64,000 nt of DNA from Dactylis glomerata (GCA_007115705.1 QXEO01000217.1:682001-746000); one strand, 5' to 3'; positions 10,201-21,851 are shown, counted from the stretch's first letter. Made by a program: numbers and translations. Notes: generated from the letters alone by a model not told the origin.

Positions 10201-11909
10201 GCCTTGGTCATGAAATCCTTCACAGACAAGCCAAAAGGGTCAAATTCGATGGAAACATAGTTGTCTTTGGTGAAACGACGAACAGAGATTAAATTTTTAA
10301 TGAGGGCTGGTGCAACTAAGACATCTTTAAGTAGGAGTGGTTTGGAAGTGGAAGATGCAAGGTTTGTATGACCGACACATGAAATTGTTATGGAGGAACC
10401 ATCGCCTAATGTAATGGATGAAACATGAGATGGTATGCAAGTTGACAGCATAGTATTCGATGAAGACATGTGACTAGAAGCACCAGAATCGAAAATCCAA
10501 TCAGTACCTGAGTTACCTTGAGCAGCAAAATTATTCATGGCCTGTAGAAACGCAGCTTGGTCCTAGCTCGGAGTAGAGGGAGTCGGTGCAGTTGACGGAG
10601 CAGGTACTGGCGCAGGTGGTGGCGGTGCAGCAGGAGTCGAGTACATGGTGTATGGCGAGTAGTGGTCTCCAGGATTATAAGTGACCGGTGCCGAAGGGCC
10701 ATAAGGACCCATAGCAAAGGGCATCGGCGAGTGCATCGGCGAGGCATAGGGAGCCGGCGATGGTGCAGCATACATGGGCGGTGAAGGAGCGGCGTAATGA
10801 GCTTGTGCAGGGACCCGTGGTGCAAGGAGGCCAGGTGAGCCTGTATGAGGATGCACGCCGGGCTGCCACGAACCAGTGTAGGCAGGTGGCACGCCAACAG
10901 GAGAGGGCGCGGTCCAGGGCATTGGCCAAGCCTGAACCATGCCAGTCCAAGGGTCCTGAGAAGATCGCCAAGCTGGTGCTGCAGGTGGAGCCGGTGGTGG
11001 TGCCGGGGCAGGTGGAGGAGCCGGTGCTGTTGGAGGAGGCCGTGGTGCAGGCGGCCGATAGATAGGCCGGGTGCCCCTATAGTTGGGGCTAGGGCGCCAA
11101 CCTGGCGGTGGAACAGGCGCAGGTGGCGCCGGAGGCGGTGGCGGTGGCGGTGTAGGAGGCCGTGGAGCAGCAGCATAGGCCTGAGGGCGAGACTCTTGAG
11201 TGGTCATGGCGCGGTCCGCCCAGGAGAGCATGGAGCGGACTTCTGTAAAGGAAGGAGATGGCCGCATCATGGGGATGAAGGACTGCTGCTTGTCGAAGTG
11301 CTGATTGAGGCCGACGAGGAGGATCTTGATGAGCTGTTTGTCCTCAACGGGATCACCGAGTTCACGGAGTTCATCGGCGATGGTCTGGAGGCGCTGGCAG
11401 TATACCCCCACGGGCAAGTCGCCCTGGGCGGTGTTCCGAAGCTCTGTGTTGAGCGTGTTGACACGGGCGTCGGCGTTGTCCTGAAAAAGCCGACGGAGGG
11501 CTGCCCAAAGGGCGGCGGCGCTGGTGGCAGCCCTGAAAACGAGATTGAAAATCTCGGTGCTCACCCGCTGGTAGATCCACTGTATCACAGCGAGATCATC
11601 CTTGACCCAGCGGGGATCCGAGGGAGACGGCGGGATGTTGGGGTCGACGTGCGCCATGAGGTTGCAGCGGCCCAAGTGCACCTCAAAAAGATGCCTCCAA
11701 TGGTAGTAGTTGTGTTTGGGGAGATCTAAAGTGATGGGAATCAATGGAGTAACGTCGGAGATTGTATCGGCGAAGTTGATGGTGGTGGCGATAGGAGGTG
11801 GGGCGGATGAGGTGGATGGTTTTGCAGCCGCAACGGCGGCCATGGTGTCGCGCCACTCGAAGAACCCCGGAGGGGGCGGCGGCGGCGGGGTGGGAGGCGT
11901 GGGAGCCAT
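7155..11909 (-). pseudogene. Copia gag-pol polyprotein with three in-frame stops
   Basis: One frame runs 11909 to 7155 (1585 codons) with no frameshift but stops at 10563-10565 (TAG), 7881-7883 (TGA) and 7413-7415 (TGA). Gag is 11909-10563: proline-rich N-terminus, a UBN2-type gag core and a long Pro/Ala-rich tail, no zinc knuckle seen. Then protease (WIFDSGASSHM), GAG-pre-integrase (LWHKRLGHP), integrase with catalytic residues in HCDLWTS, IQCDNGKEF and SPQNGKAERS, reverse transcriptase with LLLYVDDIVL, and RNase H (AYSDADWAGC ... SSAEAEYRAVAHA). The frame closes inside the 3' LTR. The gag start lies about 20 bp past the primer site. The 7413 stop looks like CGA to TGA and the 10563 stop could be TGG to TAG. 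It may encode separate Gag but not active Pol without read-through. Confidence 0.93.
7259..7270 (-). promoter_or_regulatory. Polypurine tract of the copia element
   Basis: TCCCCCCCGCAG on the plus strand, read as CTGCGGGGGGGA directly before the 3' LTR. Priming site for plus-strand DNA synthesis. Confidence 0.8.
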
Positions 11910-11928
11910 GCCCTAGAATCTAACCTTA

Positions 11929-11939
11929 CTCTGATACCA
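11929..11939 (-). promoter_or_regulatory. Primer binding site, copia element
   Basis: TGGTATCAGAG on the minus strand directly abuts the right LTR and complements the 3' end of initiator tRNA-Met. Confidence 0.92.
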
Positions 11940-12077
11940 TGTAAATTTGTGATAATAATAATAATTGATAATTTTACAACGAGAGAATACAATGGTTTAT
12001 ATAGGAGAGGGGGGGAGAGGAGGTGCAGCGCACCGGCCTAAACCCTAACTTGATATGCAAGTAAATATAATCTAACA
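11940..12077 (-). repeat. 5' LTR of the copia element
   Basis: 138 bp, identical to 7121-7258. It contains CTATATAAACC (minus strand, near 11996), a plausible TATA box. Confidence 0.95.
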
Positions 12078-12082
12078 CATAG

Positions 12083-12880
12083 AGCACAACCAGAAATGAA
12101 GTCTAAACTAGACAGACATCTCTGGCGCATCAGTTCCACAGCTGCTCAAGCCGCAGAAACCCTGTCACAGCCTCTCAGGCTCTCAGCTGAAGAGTGCAAC
12201 CTTGAGCAGCAGCAGCTGCAGGAACATCCTTGGGAGGATGCGATTCACATCCATCCTCCGCATTCTGATACATTTGACGGAGCGTGTCGTGGCTGTGAGA
12301 TCACCTAGCTGCCCCCACACAATGACACCTTCTTGCTGCAGGGTCGCCCTCTGGCTGGCGCGCTTGCGCTTGGGTTCCTCCCAGGGCGCCGTGTTCTGCT
12401 CACCATGGAGGTCTTCAGATTGCGGCTTTGCCAGACTGATCGAGATTGTCGAAGGCAATAGTCAAGTGCTCGCAGTGGACTTCCGACCTCTGGTCGAGCT
12501 ACGCACGGGAGGACTCGGGCTCATCTGACCGACCTCGCCGCCGGCCACGCACTCGTGAGCGCGTCTACGTAAGAGAGCAGCGTCTCGTCGGAGTCAGAAT
12601 CTCTCAGGTTAGGGAGCATAGTGGGCATGTTCAAGGAACACGCGCACTTTACACGAGTTTGGACAAGTTAAGGACAATATTGTATAGGAAGAAAACAATT
12701 ATTTTGTTGTGGGCATCCATGATATTTTTTACCAACTCTTCATGTAACCCGTGAGTGGATGAAGATGGCTATCCTTAGCGAGAACGGACATTTTTACCAA
12801 ATCAGCATTAATTAGCACGACTTAATTGCCACCATGGCACATCTCCTCCTAAAATCATGTGCCACAACTAGCTTGTCGAC
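12083..12880. other. Copy A (right part) and adjoining non-TE sequence with a possible gene remnant
   Basis: The first 250 bp match copy C at 56863-56923 and 59926-60060 (shared GGATGCGATTCA, CATCCATCCTCCG and ACACAATGACA words). On the minus strand 12183-12458 is an open frame of 91 codons with a PKRKRASQRATLQQEG segment. Upstream on that strand at 12460-12600 an acidic-serine frame (SDSDETLLSYVDALTSA) is readable but broken. This may be the tail of a decayed host gene; I do not recognise it. 12600-12880 is AT-rich with nothing evident. Confidence 0.35.
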
Positions 12881-12930
12881 ACTAGTAGAAAAACCACTAT
12901 AGCAAATATTTTATTGGTGACGCGCACCAT
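12881..12930 (+). mobile_element. Possible CACTA terminus
   Basis: CACTAGTAGAAAAACCACTA opens a GC-containing stretch (GTGACGCGCACC), much like the end of the small CACTA at 53728. No matching opposite end was found near 34792-35306 or 46707-46793, so the element is truncated or the match is chance. Confidence 0.35.
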
Positions 12931-13156
12931 GAATCACAAGCCATGACTACAAGTCAAAATATTAATGGAGTTCACAAAAGGGGGGATGCCACTATTAAAG
13001 ACTTCAAGTGGTGTTCGCAAAATCCCATCGCCACCATGACCGCCCGGAGAAGAGGTCGGAAGCAGATCCCGAGGGCAGAGCTCACGGAAACCCCAAGCCT
13101 TATTGAAGTAGCCACTGAAGGAGATTAGAAGCGCCACATCTGGCTCTTCCCAAAGG
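12931..13156. other. Left flank of the outer gypsy insertion
   Basis: Unassigned sequence; short frames on both strands (12943-13128 plus, 12934-13167 minus) carry no recognisable motif. It resumes at 34797 after the gypsy element. Confidence 0.3.
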
Positions 13157-13161
13157 AGCAC

Positions 13162-13496
13162 TGACAAGGGTATAGTTAATAGAGCCCGTTAGTTGAGTAC
13201 CCCTGCGGCCCGTTAAGCTAGGCCTAATTGTAATGATAGTCAAATACGAGTTCTTACCGTATGTCGATATTGTAATATGTATCGGACCCTACCCGATCCT
13301 CGAGACTTGGCCATCTATATATAGGGGCCAGGAGGGGACGGTGTAGGCCAGATCGAAAGCAAGCCAGGTTGAACACCCAAGTTTACTTTCGACATACACC
13401 TATTTTGACTAACTTTACCTTCGAGTTCATCCGGCGCCCTATCTCCCCAATCCTAAGTCCTTCATCTAGGACATTTGTCGAGTTAACCCCTCGTCA
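13162..13496 (+). repeat. 5' LTR of the outer gypsy
   Basis: 335 bp from TGACAAGGG to CTCGTCA. It contains CTATATATAGG near 13312-13323, a good TATA box. Confidence 0.95.
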
Positions 13497-13497
13497 A

Positions 13498-13516
13498 TTG
13501 GCGCCGACCGTGGGGA
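13498..13516 (+). promoter_or_regulatory. Primer binding site, outer gypsy
   Basis: TTGGCGCCGACCGTGGGGA, one base after the LTR, of the GGCGCC type usual in plant gypsy elements. Confidence 0.9.
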
Positions 13517-13532
13517 ACTGGGCGTTGGAATC

Positions 13533-16500
13533 ATGAATTCGACGGCTTTTTCGCTTTTAGCCAACATCAGTTCAGAACTCGACGGAAGTCAAGAGATGGA
13601 GTTAACCATTGGAAGTTTGAGCATCATCGTTGGACCATCGGGTTCATCCTGCCTCTCGGATTCGACGAAACCAGATCCGTCGGCAAACAAGCCCGAAATA
13701 GAAGAAACATTGCAATCATCAGAAGGCTCTTCCAGCGAAGCAAACTCGCCGGTCAGTTTCGACAAAACACCAATCGTAGATGGCGACAAAATTCAGTAAA
13801 ATTTTGACTCAGAAGAAATAGCGTGTCAGACGCACAACAACGCAAAGAAATTCGCCGTGGGAAGCAGCGGCGTCTCCAAGGTACATCAGTTATGCGTCAT
13901 TATCACTGAAGCAGAAGAAGAAAACAATAGCAAAGGGAATAAGAATGTTGACAGGCAAGTCGACAAAGTAAAAGATCACAACAAAAAGGAAAAGGAGAAA
14001 GTCCATGTCTCGGCTGGTGAATGGAGGATGATCAAGTCAGCTATCAACCACAGTACAGAAGTACCCGAAGGATCGAGAAGAGAAGTACTAATGGGATATC
14101 AGTACGCATTATACCAGCACAGGAAGAAACTAAGGGAGGAAAGAGATATCGTTTTTCAAGATAATAACAGTATATCAAGGGAGGAATACTGGGAAGACTA
14201 TAGTGAAGATTCAGAATACAGCAGAGAAAGGCGTGGAGACCCAAAACACAACAGGGGGGCAACAGCATACGGCAGAGAAGAGGAGTACTCAAGGAGCCCC
14301 ACCCCGCAGCTAGAAGAGGAGGAAGATGACTTCATACAAAAAACACGAGAAGCAGCACTAGTAGCAGCACAAGCATATTTATTAGCTACAAGACCAGAAC
14401 CTGGAGACCCACGAGAAAACATGCACCAAGCCGCGATACGAAGCCTCAGAATAGTAGAAGGAAAGATCAGGGAACACGGTCCAGAGACGAAGTCGACAAA
14501 CTGCAAGGGAAATGGAGAGGAGAAGTTCAGATACAATTTCAGAGATAACGAGTATAGCGAGTCATCAGAAGAGAAAAAGCGACAGAAAAGGAAGGAGGAC
14601 GCAAGAAGTATAATAGCACAAGCTCGAGTAAATAAATCGCGTCACGCTTGGAGGGAAGAGAACTACGAGGACGACGATAAAGATATGGGTGCGTTCTGCT
14701 TTACCCGCAGGGTTCGCAAAACACGGGTACCCAAAGGATTCAGATTACCACACGACCAACCTAAGTATGATGGGTCGCAAGAACCTACCCTATGATTATC
14801 GGATTATCTGCAGGCAGTGCAGATATTGGGGGGAACAAATGCGACTGCAATGCAAAGTTTGTAGCTGCACCTCACCGGCGCCGCACGGTCCTGGTTAAAT
14901 ATCCTACCCAACGAATCCATCGGAAGCTGGGGGGAACTCGAAAGTCAATTCGCAAGAAATTTTCGTTCCACCTACAAACGCCCAGCATCACTGGAGGAGG
15001 TTAAAACATGTGTGCAGAGGAAAGGCGAAACGCTACGTTCTTATATACAACGCTGGAGTATAATCAAAAACTCAGCAGAGGACGTCTCTGATGAACGAGC
15101 AATAGACACCTTTTCGGCCGGACTTCGTCGCTCAGATCTCGTGGAAGAAATAGGAAGAACAAGACCGACGACAGTAGCCGAGCTAATGGAACAAGCCAAC
15201 AAATTCGCTAATGGAGAGGACGCGTATAACAACAAAAGAGGACGTTCACCAGAAGTCGACAGAATAAGTAGACAGAGGAGACGACACCGCAGCAGGGATA
15301 ACCAAGTAAGGCGAAACCAGGTAGCCGCGGGTTACGTACTAGAAGAAGAGGAAGGATATGAAAGCAAGAGGTTTCAGGTAAAATGAGTAGAAAAATCGAG
15401 ATACTCTGGTCCTTCGGCCGAGAATATACTATACGGACCTTATCGAATCCACTACGCGTATCTCGACGGGAAAAGAGTTTCAAATCACCAGATGAAGGAT
15501 TGCAGGACATTCCTAAGGCTACAAAACGCCATGGGATCAAAATAAGAAGGGAGGCAAAGAGGAAGACACAGAAGTCAAGGGTATCAAATGCAAAAGCTAG
15601 CAAGGCACTTAGAGTCAAAAGTGTACATACCAGCCATGATTCAACCGGTGCCCAAGTCAAAGAAAGAGCGAAAGAGCATATCCATGCAAGTTAACCTAGC
15701 AATATCATCACCGCCAGCTACCACAGAGTACCTACGGTGGTCAGAGCAACCAGTCAAGTTCAGTAGAGCAGACCACCCGAGGAAAGTCCCCAGGCTAGGT
15801 CACTCGCCTATGGTTCTAAAAGCACAAATAGGAGGGTACGACATCGGAAGAAGTGTTCATGGATGCAGGAAGTGGCATAAACTTAATATATGCCAGAACC
15901 CTGAAGGCAATGTGCATCTCGCTGACGAGTCTGAAGCCAACAGATTGCTCTTTCCATGGAATAGTACCAGGAGCCGCAAACTACCCTTTGGGGAGAATAG
16001 AACTCAACATCTGCTTTGGCAGTAGCGGAAACTACCGAAAAGAGAAGCTGGAATTTGAAGTAATGGATTGGCCGTCACAATATCATGCAATCCTGGGGCG
16101 TCCAGCATTTGCAAAATTCATGGCAGTACCACACTACGCGTATCTTACGTTAAAAATTCCAGGTCCCAATGGAGTAATCACAGTACAAGGGAGCTTTGAA
16201 GTAGCCAATACATGCGACAGGGAATTGAACAGGATGGCGCAAACCTTCGGCATGACAGCGGAGTACGAGAGGTTAAAAGGAGAAACGGATCACAATGTAC
16301 TACCTGGCGTTGGACGATCCCTGCCAGATCAGGCTTCGACACGTCTCAGGACTCGAAGAAAATCCAGGTCCATCCTACAGACTCAAACAAGATGACATCA
16401 ATTGCGGTGAACTTGGATCCCGCATAGGAAAGCGCGCTCATCGAGTTCCTCTGTGAGCGCTGGGAAATCTTCGCCTGGTGTCCATCAGACATGCCAGGGG

Positions 16501-19500
16501 TTCCCAGGGAACTCATCGAGCACGCACTAAACGTAGATCCCAAGGCAAAGCCAGTCAAGCAGCCATTGCGACGATTCGATGAACCTAAGAGAAAGGCAAT
16601 AGCATCAGAGTTGCACAGGCTAGAAAATGCCGGATTTATCAGAGAAATCAAAACTTCGAGTTGGGTGTCGAACCCAGTCATAGTACCCAAGAAGAACACA
16701 TACGTACAAAGAGTATGTGTCGACTACACATCTCTCAATAAGCATTGTCCAAAGGATCCCTTCCCTCTACCCCGTATCGATCAGATAATCGATTCAACAG
16801 CGGGATGCGCGAGGCTTTCATTTTTGGATGGACACTCTGGTTACAATCAGATCAAATTGAAGAAAGAAGATGAAGAAAAAACGGCCTTCATCACACCATA
16901 TGGGGTGTTTTGCTATCAAGTAATGCCGTTCGGCCTAAAAAATGCAGGAGCAACGTATCAACAGATGATGCAAAGTTGCCTCGGAAGCCAAATAGGGCGC
17001 AACATACAAGTCTACATTGACGATGTAGTCATCACCACAAGAGAGGAGAAATCTCTAATCAGCGACTTGGCAGAAACCTTCGACAACCTGAGCAGGTACA
17101 AGCTTAAGCTCAACCCGACAAAGTGCTCCTTCAGCGTATCAGCAGGACAACTTTTAGGATTCCTGGTATCAGCACGAGGAATAGAGGCGAACCCAGAGAA
17201 GATTCAAGCAATTTTGACAATGGGGAAACCCACGAAACTACACGACGTATAGAAACTTGCAGGACGCGTCGCGGCACTAAGTCGCTTCGTTGCTAGACTA
17301 GGGAAGAAGACACTTCCTTTTTATGCACTTATGAAGAAGACCGACGATAAATTTGAGTGGACAGAAGAAGCAGACGCAGCGTTTGCACAGTTGAAAAAAG
17401 TGTTTTCCACGCCACCAGTGCTGGTCGCACCAAAAGAAAAAGAACCACTGCTATTGTACATCGCCGCAACCTATCAGGTGGTGAGTACAGTATTAGTAGT
17501 CGAAAGAAGCGAAGAAGGAAAAGCCCACGGCGTCCAGAGGCCAGTATATTTCATCAGTGAAGTGTTGTCTCCAACAAAACAAAGGTACTCGCACTATCAG
17601 AAGTTGGCATACAGTGTCTTCATAACCGCACGAAAACTACGACAATACTTTGCGGTGCACCCAATTATAGTGGTCAACGAGGCGCCATTGTCCAACATAT
17701 TGAATAATCCCTCAGCAACAGGACGTGTCTCTTTGTGGGAAATCGAGTTATCTCCCATGGACATCACGTACGAAAAAAGGAAGGCGATCAAGTCGCAAGT
17801 TTTGCCAGATTTTACAGCAGAGTGGCTGGAGCTGCAAAGCACAGGACCACCAGATTTATCCAGTGTTTGGACAATGTACTTCGACGGTTCTAAAAGAGTC
17901 CAAGGCGCAGGCGCAGGAGTGGTGTTGATATCACCTCATGGCGACAAATTAAAGTACGTCTTAAGGATGAGCTTTCCACAGGCTTCTAACAATGAAGCAG
18001 AGTACGAGGCTTTGTTGCACGGAATGAAGATGGCTAAAGCATGTGGAGCAACTCGCCTAAAAATATTTGGAGATTCCAACCTTGTTGTCCAGCAAGTTAT
18101 GAACAGATGTGACACAATCAATGACAACATGATGGCCTACAAAAATCTGTACCGTTATCTCGAAGGAACGTTCGATGGATGCGAAGTCTCGCACGTAAGC
18201 AGGAACAACAATGAAGAAGCCGACAATTTAGCAAATATTGGGTCACAGTGTTTACCTGTGCCATCCGGAGTATTTTGGGAGGAAATAGTGGAAAGGTCAA
18301 TAAAAAGTGGAAAAAGTTCTACTATTACAGCAGGCTCGGGGGCTACATCAGAACCAGAGGAGGTCATGATGATAGAAGAAACATGGATGCAGCCATATCT
18401 TGCATACATGAGAAACCAAAAGTTACCAGAAGATGCAGTGGAGGCCAAGAGGATAACTCGAAGATCGAAAGCGTTTGTCGTGTTACAGGGGAAATTATAC
18501 AAGAAAAGTATTACTGGCGTTTTGCAGCGTTGTGTAACGCCCCAAGAAGGGCAAAAAATACTACAAGACATACATGGTGGAGTATGCGGCCATCATGCTA
18601 GCAGCAGAGCAATAGCAGCAAAAGCTTTCCGAGCAGGATTCTATTGGCTAACAGCCATCGAGGACGCAAAAGATATAGTTCGAAAGTGTGAAGCATGTCA
18701 AAGGTTTGCATCTAGACCACACGCACCAGCAGCGGAACTACAAACAATACCATTATCTTGGCCTTTTGCGCAATGGGGCCTTGATATGGTGGGAAAATTG
18801 CACAAATCCTGGCCAGGAGGGCATGTCTACATGCTAGTGGCCGTCGATAAATTCACCAAATGGGTGGAAGCGGCCCCGGTGACAACTCAAGATTCTACAG
18901 CAGCAATCAACTTCATCAAGTCAATATTTTTTCGTTTTGGTGTACCATACAGCATCATCACAGACAACGGGACGAATTTCACTTCAAAGGAATTCAAGAG
19001 TTACTGCGAAGGATTAGGGATCAAGCTAAAATTCACATCAGTGGCGCACCCGAAGACAAACGGGCAAGTCGAAAAAGCTAATGGCCTGATATGTAGCGGG
19101 ATAAAAAAGAGGCTCCTAGCACCTCTCGAGAAAGCCAAGAGCGCTTGGGTAGAAGAATTGCCCTCCGTTCTTTGGAGTCTAAGAACTACACCTAACGCAG
19201 CAACTCAAGGAACTCCTTTCTTCCTGGTCCATGGCGCAGAAGCCGTGCTTCCAGTCGAGGTTACACACGAGGCTCTAAGAGTGACAGCATATGATGAGAC
19301 AACATCAACAGAAGCATTGCAGGATGATGTCGATGCACTAGATGAAGCAAGAGATAAAGCATTAGAAAGGGTTACGCAATATCAACAGAGTCTACGAAAC
19401 TACCATAGTAGTCGAGTTCGTCCACGATCCTTCGTGGTGGGAGACCTAGTTTTGCGACTCAGGCAAGACAGCCACGGCAAGTTGGAGTCCCCTTGGGTGG

Positions 19501-19619
19501 GACCTTACATCGTCACTGAAGTAATACCTGGAGGAGCATATCGACTATAAGACGAGAAGACTGGGAAGGATGAGAGCAACCCATGGAATGCAGAGCAGCT
19601 ACGGCGTTTTTACGCGTAG
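13533..19619 (+). pseudogene. Gag-pol of the outer Tat-type gypsy, multiply broken
   Basis: Net one frame of 2029 codons from ATG 13533 to TAG 19617-19619. Internal stops are at 13797, 14793, 14862, 15384, 15543, 16425, 17250 and 19548; compensating frameshifts lie near 15850 and 16330. Order: acidic/basic gag leader; gag core with SLEEVKTCVQRKGETLRSYIQRW around 15000-15060; protease around 15853 (FMDAGSGINLIYA); reverse transcriptase 16560-17100 (VYIDDVVIT); RNase H 17330-17800; archaeal-type RNase H 17875-18240 (MYFDGSKRVQGAGAG ... NNEAEYEAL ... FGDSNLVVQQV); integrase zinc finger (HGGVCGHHASS ... CEACQRF) and core with Asp, Asp, Glu in WGLDMVG, ITDNGTNF and NGQVEKANG; a GDLVLR tail and no chromodomain. 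Most stops fit CAG/CAA to TAG/TAA or TGG to TGA. The stop at 16425 recurs in the inner element. Confidence 0.93.
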
Positions 19620-20026
19620 AATACATATAGTGGTATTAATAAATTCGAGTTAACCTTCTGAACCTAGAACATGAGGCCACAGGTCAGGTTCTTTGGGTTG
19701 AACTCGACAAAATTGTACAATTATTATTTCTTCGCCTTGGGGGCTTCAACCCTCGGGTCGCATGAAAGGAATTTTTATCACGACTTGGAAGACTCTTTTC
19801 ATTGAAAGGTTGTGCAGTCAACCCGATAAATATTAAAATACTGTGGTTCACAAAGGAACCCGATATTCTTGGTTCATAAAGAACCCGATAGATGGAAAGC
19901 ATACCTCAGAACAATGACTTGTTTTCTTGGTACTAGCAAAAACATCGACATAGAATACAAAGATTCATTACAAGAGAATATGGCAACAAGGGCATTATCA
20001 AACGATATTACATAAAAAGCAAAATC
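19620..20026 (+). other. Outer gypsy 3' region between pol and the antisense gene
   Basis: Non-coding, with GGGGGCTTC and repeated AACCCGATA words. It holds the 3' untranslated region of the antisense gene on the minus strand (TGTAATGAATC near 19965-19985 could serve as a polyadenylation region). Confidence 0.5.
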
Positions 20027-20614
20027 CTAATGAAAGTGGACTTCTGCTTCATATTTCTTTTGGCAGAGGGTGCCGTCGTAGATTTTCACGTCGAACTTCG
20101 ATGTGCCGATGTGGAAATCGAAGGCCATGAAGAAGCCTTGGTGGATATCGTGGTCTTCTGCGAAGTGCGACCAGCCACCCTTGAAGTATTGCTCGCCGTC
20201 GCCATCATACCACACCTCCACCTTGTATGGGACACCACTGCCAGACTGTTCGTGGAGAACCGCCTCTCGCAGTTCGCGCCCATCCATGAAGTTGGTGAAG
20301 CTCAGTGGCAGGCGCTGAATTTCACGGCACTGCGCCATGGCGATGCAGAGGAAAGAAAAGATTCGGGGAGGCGCAGCAGGAGCAGCGGAAGTAGAAGCAG
20401 GAGGAGCGACTGGACCTGGAGTAGCGTCAGTCACCTTGGGCTTGTTCTTGCTACCAGGTGGGCGCCCGGGGCGACGTTTAGCCGGAGCGGCCGATGATGA
20501 TCCTGCTATGGCCAGAGTGGTGATGTTCTTGTTTTTGCTTCCACGAGGGCGACCTCGGCCTCGGGGCGCCACCGGAGAGCCAAGATTCAGACGGGAGTCA
20601 TCTGCATCAGCCAT
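20027..20614 (-). CDS. Antisense accessory gene of the outer gypsy: AT-hook plus B3-like protein
   Basis: Intact 195-codon frame on the strand opposite gag-pol, placed between integrase and 3' LTR. Start MADADDSRLN at 20612-20614 is chosen because upstream in-frame codons fall in a leader preceded by TATAAATA (20713-20720). Residues about 19-55 hold two AT-hook motifs (RGRGRPRGSKNK and RRPGRPPGSKNK), followed by a Pro/Ala linker. The C-terminal 100 residues look like a B3 fold: paired strands around YKVEVWYDGDGEQYFKGGW, then HFAEDHDIHQGFFMAFDFH and SKFDVKIYDGTLC, matching the family pattern GW..F.....l..Gd...F. A nuclear DNA-binding protein is therefore likely, possibly acting on the element or host promoters. 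Antisense ORFs at this place are known in Tat-group elements; this domain pair is my reading. The nested gypsy landed only about 20 bp upstream of the TATA box. Confidence 0.75.
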   Translation of the reverse strand: MADADDSRLNLGSPVAPRGRGRPRGSKNKNITTLAIAGSSSAAPAKRRPGRPPGSKNKPKVTDATPGPVAPPASTSAAPAAPPRIFSFLCIAMAQCREIQRLPLSFTNFMDGRELREAVLHEQSGSGVPYKVEVWYDGDGEQYFKGGWSHFAEDHDIHQGFFMAFDFHIGTSKFDVKIYDGTLCQKKYEAEVHFH

Positions 20615-20712
20615 GAGGACAAAGAAAGAAAGACAAACCCTAGATGGGTGGAGAAGTTGATGCGGCGAAGGAGGAATTTGACTAGGGTTTTTTCCCTTGC
20701 TAGAAGGTGCTT

Positions 20713-20720
20713 TATTTATA
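20713..20720 (-). promoter_or_regulatory. TATA box of the antisense AT-hook/B3 gene
   Basis: TATAAATA on the minus strand about 100 bp upstream of the ATG. The sequence between is a leader with a CTTTCTTTCTTTG tract. The inner gypsy at 20739 has displaced everything further upstream. Confidence 0.65.
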
Positions 20721-20738
20721 AGCACAGATTAGCGGGCC

Positions 20739-21317
20739 TGTCGTGGTTTCATCAACAGATCTGCCATAGGGGTAGGGATATGGCAGTTTGTGGAAGGGGG
20801 TGAACACGGAGGAGCGATCCAGGACAGTGGTAGCATGAGTTTACCCAGCTTCAGATCCCGCAACGGTGGCGAGATCCTACGTGCTGCTATAATTCACTAT
20901 AAGGCAACAAGTGCTCGGTTACAATGATGAGGTTGGCTGTTTCGCTATGCGATTGGCCGTAAGATTGGTCTTCTTCCTCAAGGGCTGCTCCATGCCGGGC
21001 TTATAAAGGCGCCTGGCGTGGGCTACACGTTGGTACCGGAGCGGATACAACTTGGAGTCCTAGACTAAGTCCTTTGCGTGTGCTACAAGGCAACCCGCCA
21101 TGGGCCGTCTCTGAACCCGCCATGGGCCTATCGTCAGCAATCCGCCATGGGCTTGTCTCCGGATCCGCCATAAGCGCCTGCGTCCAATACCGCCGTAGCA
21201 ACTCCAGCAACTGGGCCGCCCGGTATAGCGAATCCGCCATACCACCCCTGATGGGCCACCATGGCTTGCTGAATTAGGACTATGTCGCTGGTGTACCTAT
21301 TTGGTATATCCCCAACA
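20739..21317 (-). repeat. 3' LTR of the inner gypsy
   Basis: 579 bp from TGTCGTGG to CCCCAACA. About a dozen differences from 32961-33539, nearly all transitions. It holds five CCGCCAT words at 21100-21240. Confidence 0.95.
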
Positions 21318-21332
21318 GTAGCCCCCAGGGAA
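21318..21332 (-). promoter_or_regulatory. Polypurine tract of the inner gypsy
   Basis: GTAGCCCCCAGGG on the plus strand, read as CCCTGGGGGCTAC before the LTR. Confidence 0.75.
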
Positions 21333-21689
21333 CTTCAAGATCACCATCTACATCCGCCATGCTTGTCCTCGATAGGTCGTTTCTGCCATAGCTCTTCTTT
21401 GCTGGGATGGCGGTTATCTTGATGTTCCTTCCTTCATCTATTAATCCGCCGTAAATAACGGATCAAGCGACGTAGTTATCCTAGCGAGATTTTCGGGATC
21501 CAGTGGATCATACCGTTGAAATCCGCCGTAAATCTCGGCACACAGTCCCTTCTAGGGCAAGGTTTACAGTGCACGCACTATTTTCACTAAGTTACCTTTT
21601 TTACCCTTGGACACATGTCACCAGATTAGGGTTTCTGCGATGAGGATGAGCGGTGGTGATGGCGGGCACGAATCTCGAGGCCTGGGGTC

Positions 21690-21697
21690 TATATATA
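21690..21697 (+). promoter_or_regulatory. TATA box of the antisense gene in the inner gypsy
   Basis: TATATATA in GGTCTATATATACCCC, about 155 bp upstream of the ATG at 21852, with a CT-rich leader (CTCTCTCTCTC) between. It points towards the antisense gene, away from the LTR promoter of the element. Confidence 0.65.
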
Positions 21698-21851
21698 CCC
21701 CAGCCTCTCACCCCCGGCCGGTCACCCCGCATTCACCCCCGTCGCTCTCTCTCTCTCCTCAGCGCCACCACGAGAGCTTCGCGATCTCCGACGAGCCACC
21801 GCGGAAGACCTCGCCACCGGTAGCATTTTCCGCCGGACCATTTCACTCATC

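Larger units (their letters stand above)
7121..12077 (-). mobile_element. Ty1/copia LTR retrotransposon, 4.96 kb, probably Ale-like
   Basis: Complete element: LTRs 7121-7258 and 11940-12077, a perfect 5-bp duplication CATAG (7116-7120 and 12078-12082), a tRNA-Met type primer site next to the right LTR, a G-rich polypurine tract next to the left LTR and a single-frame gag-pol. Short LTRs and overall size fit the Ale lineage; that assignment is inference. It interrupts copy A of the dispersed block. Confidence 0.95.

Noticed and set aside
10845..11729. A 294-codon plus-strand ORF opposite the copia gag
   Set aside because: It is the mirror of the Pro/Ala-rich gag coding sequence on the other strand, with no family motif and no promoter.
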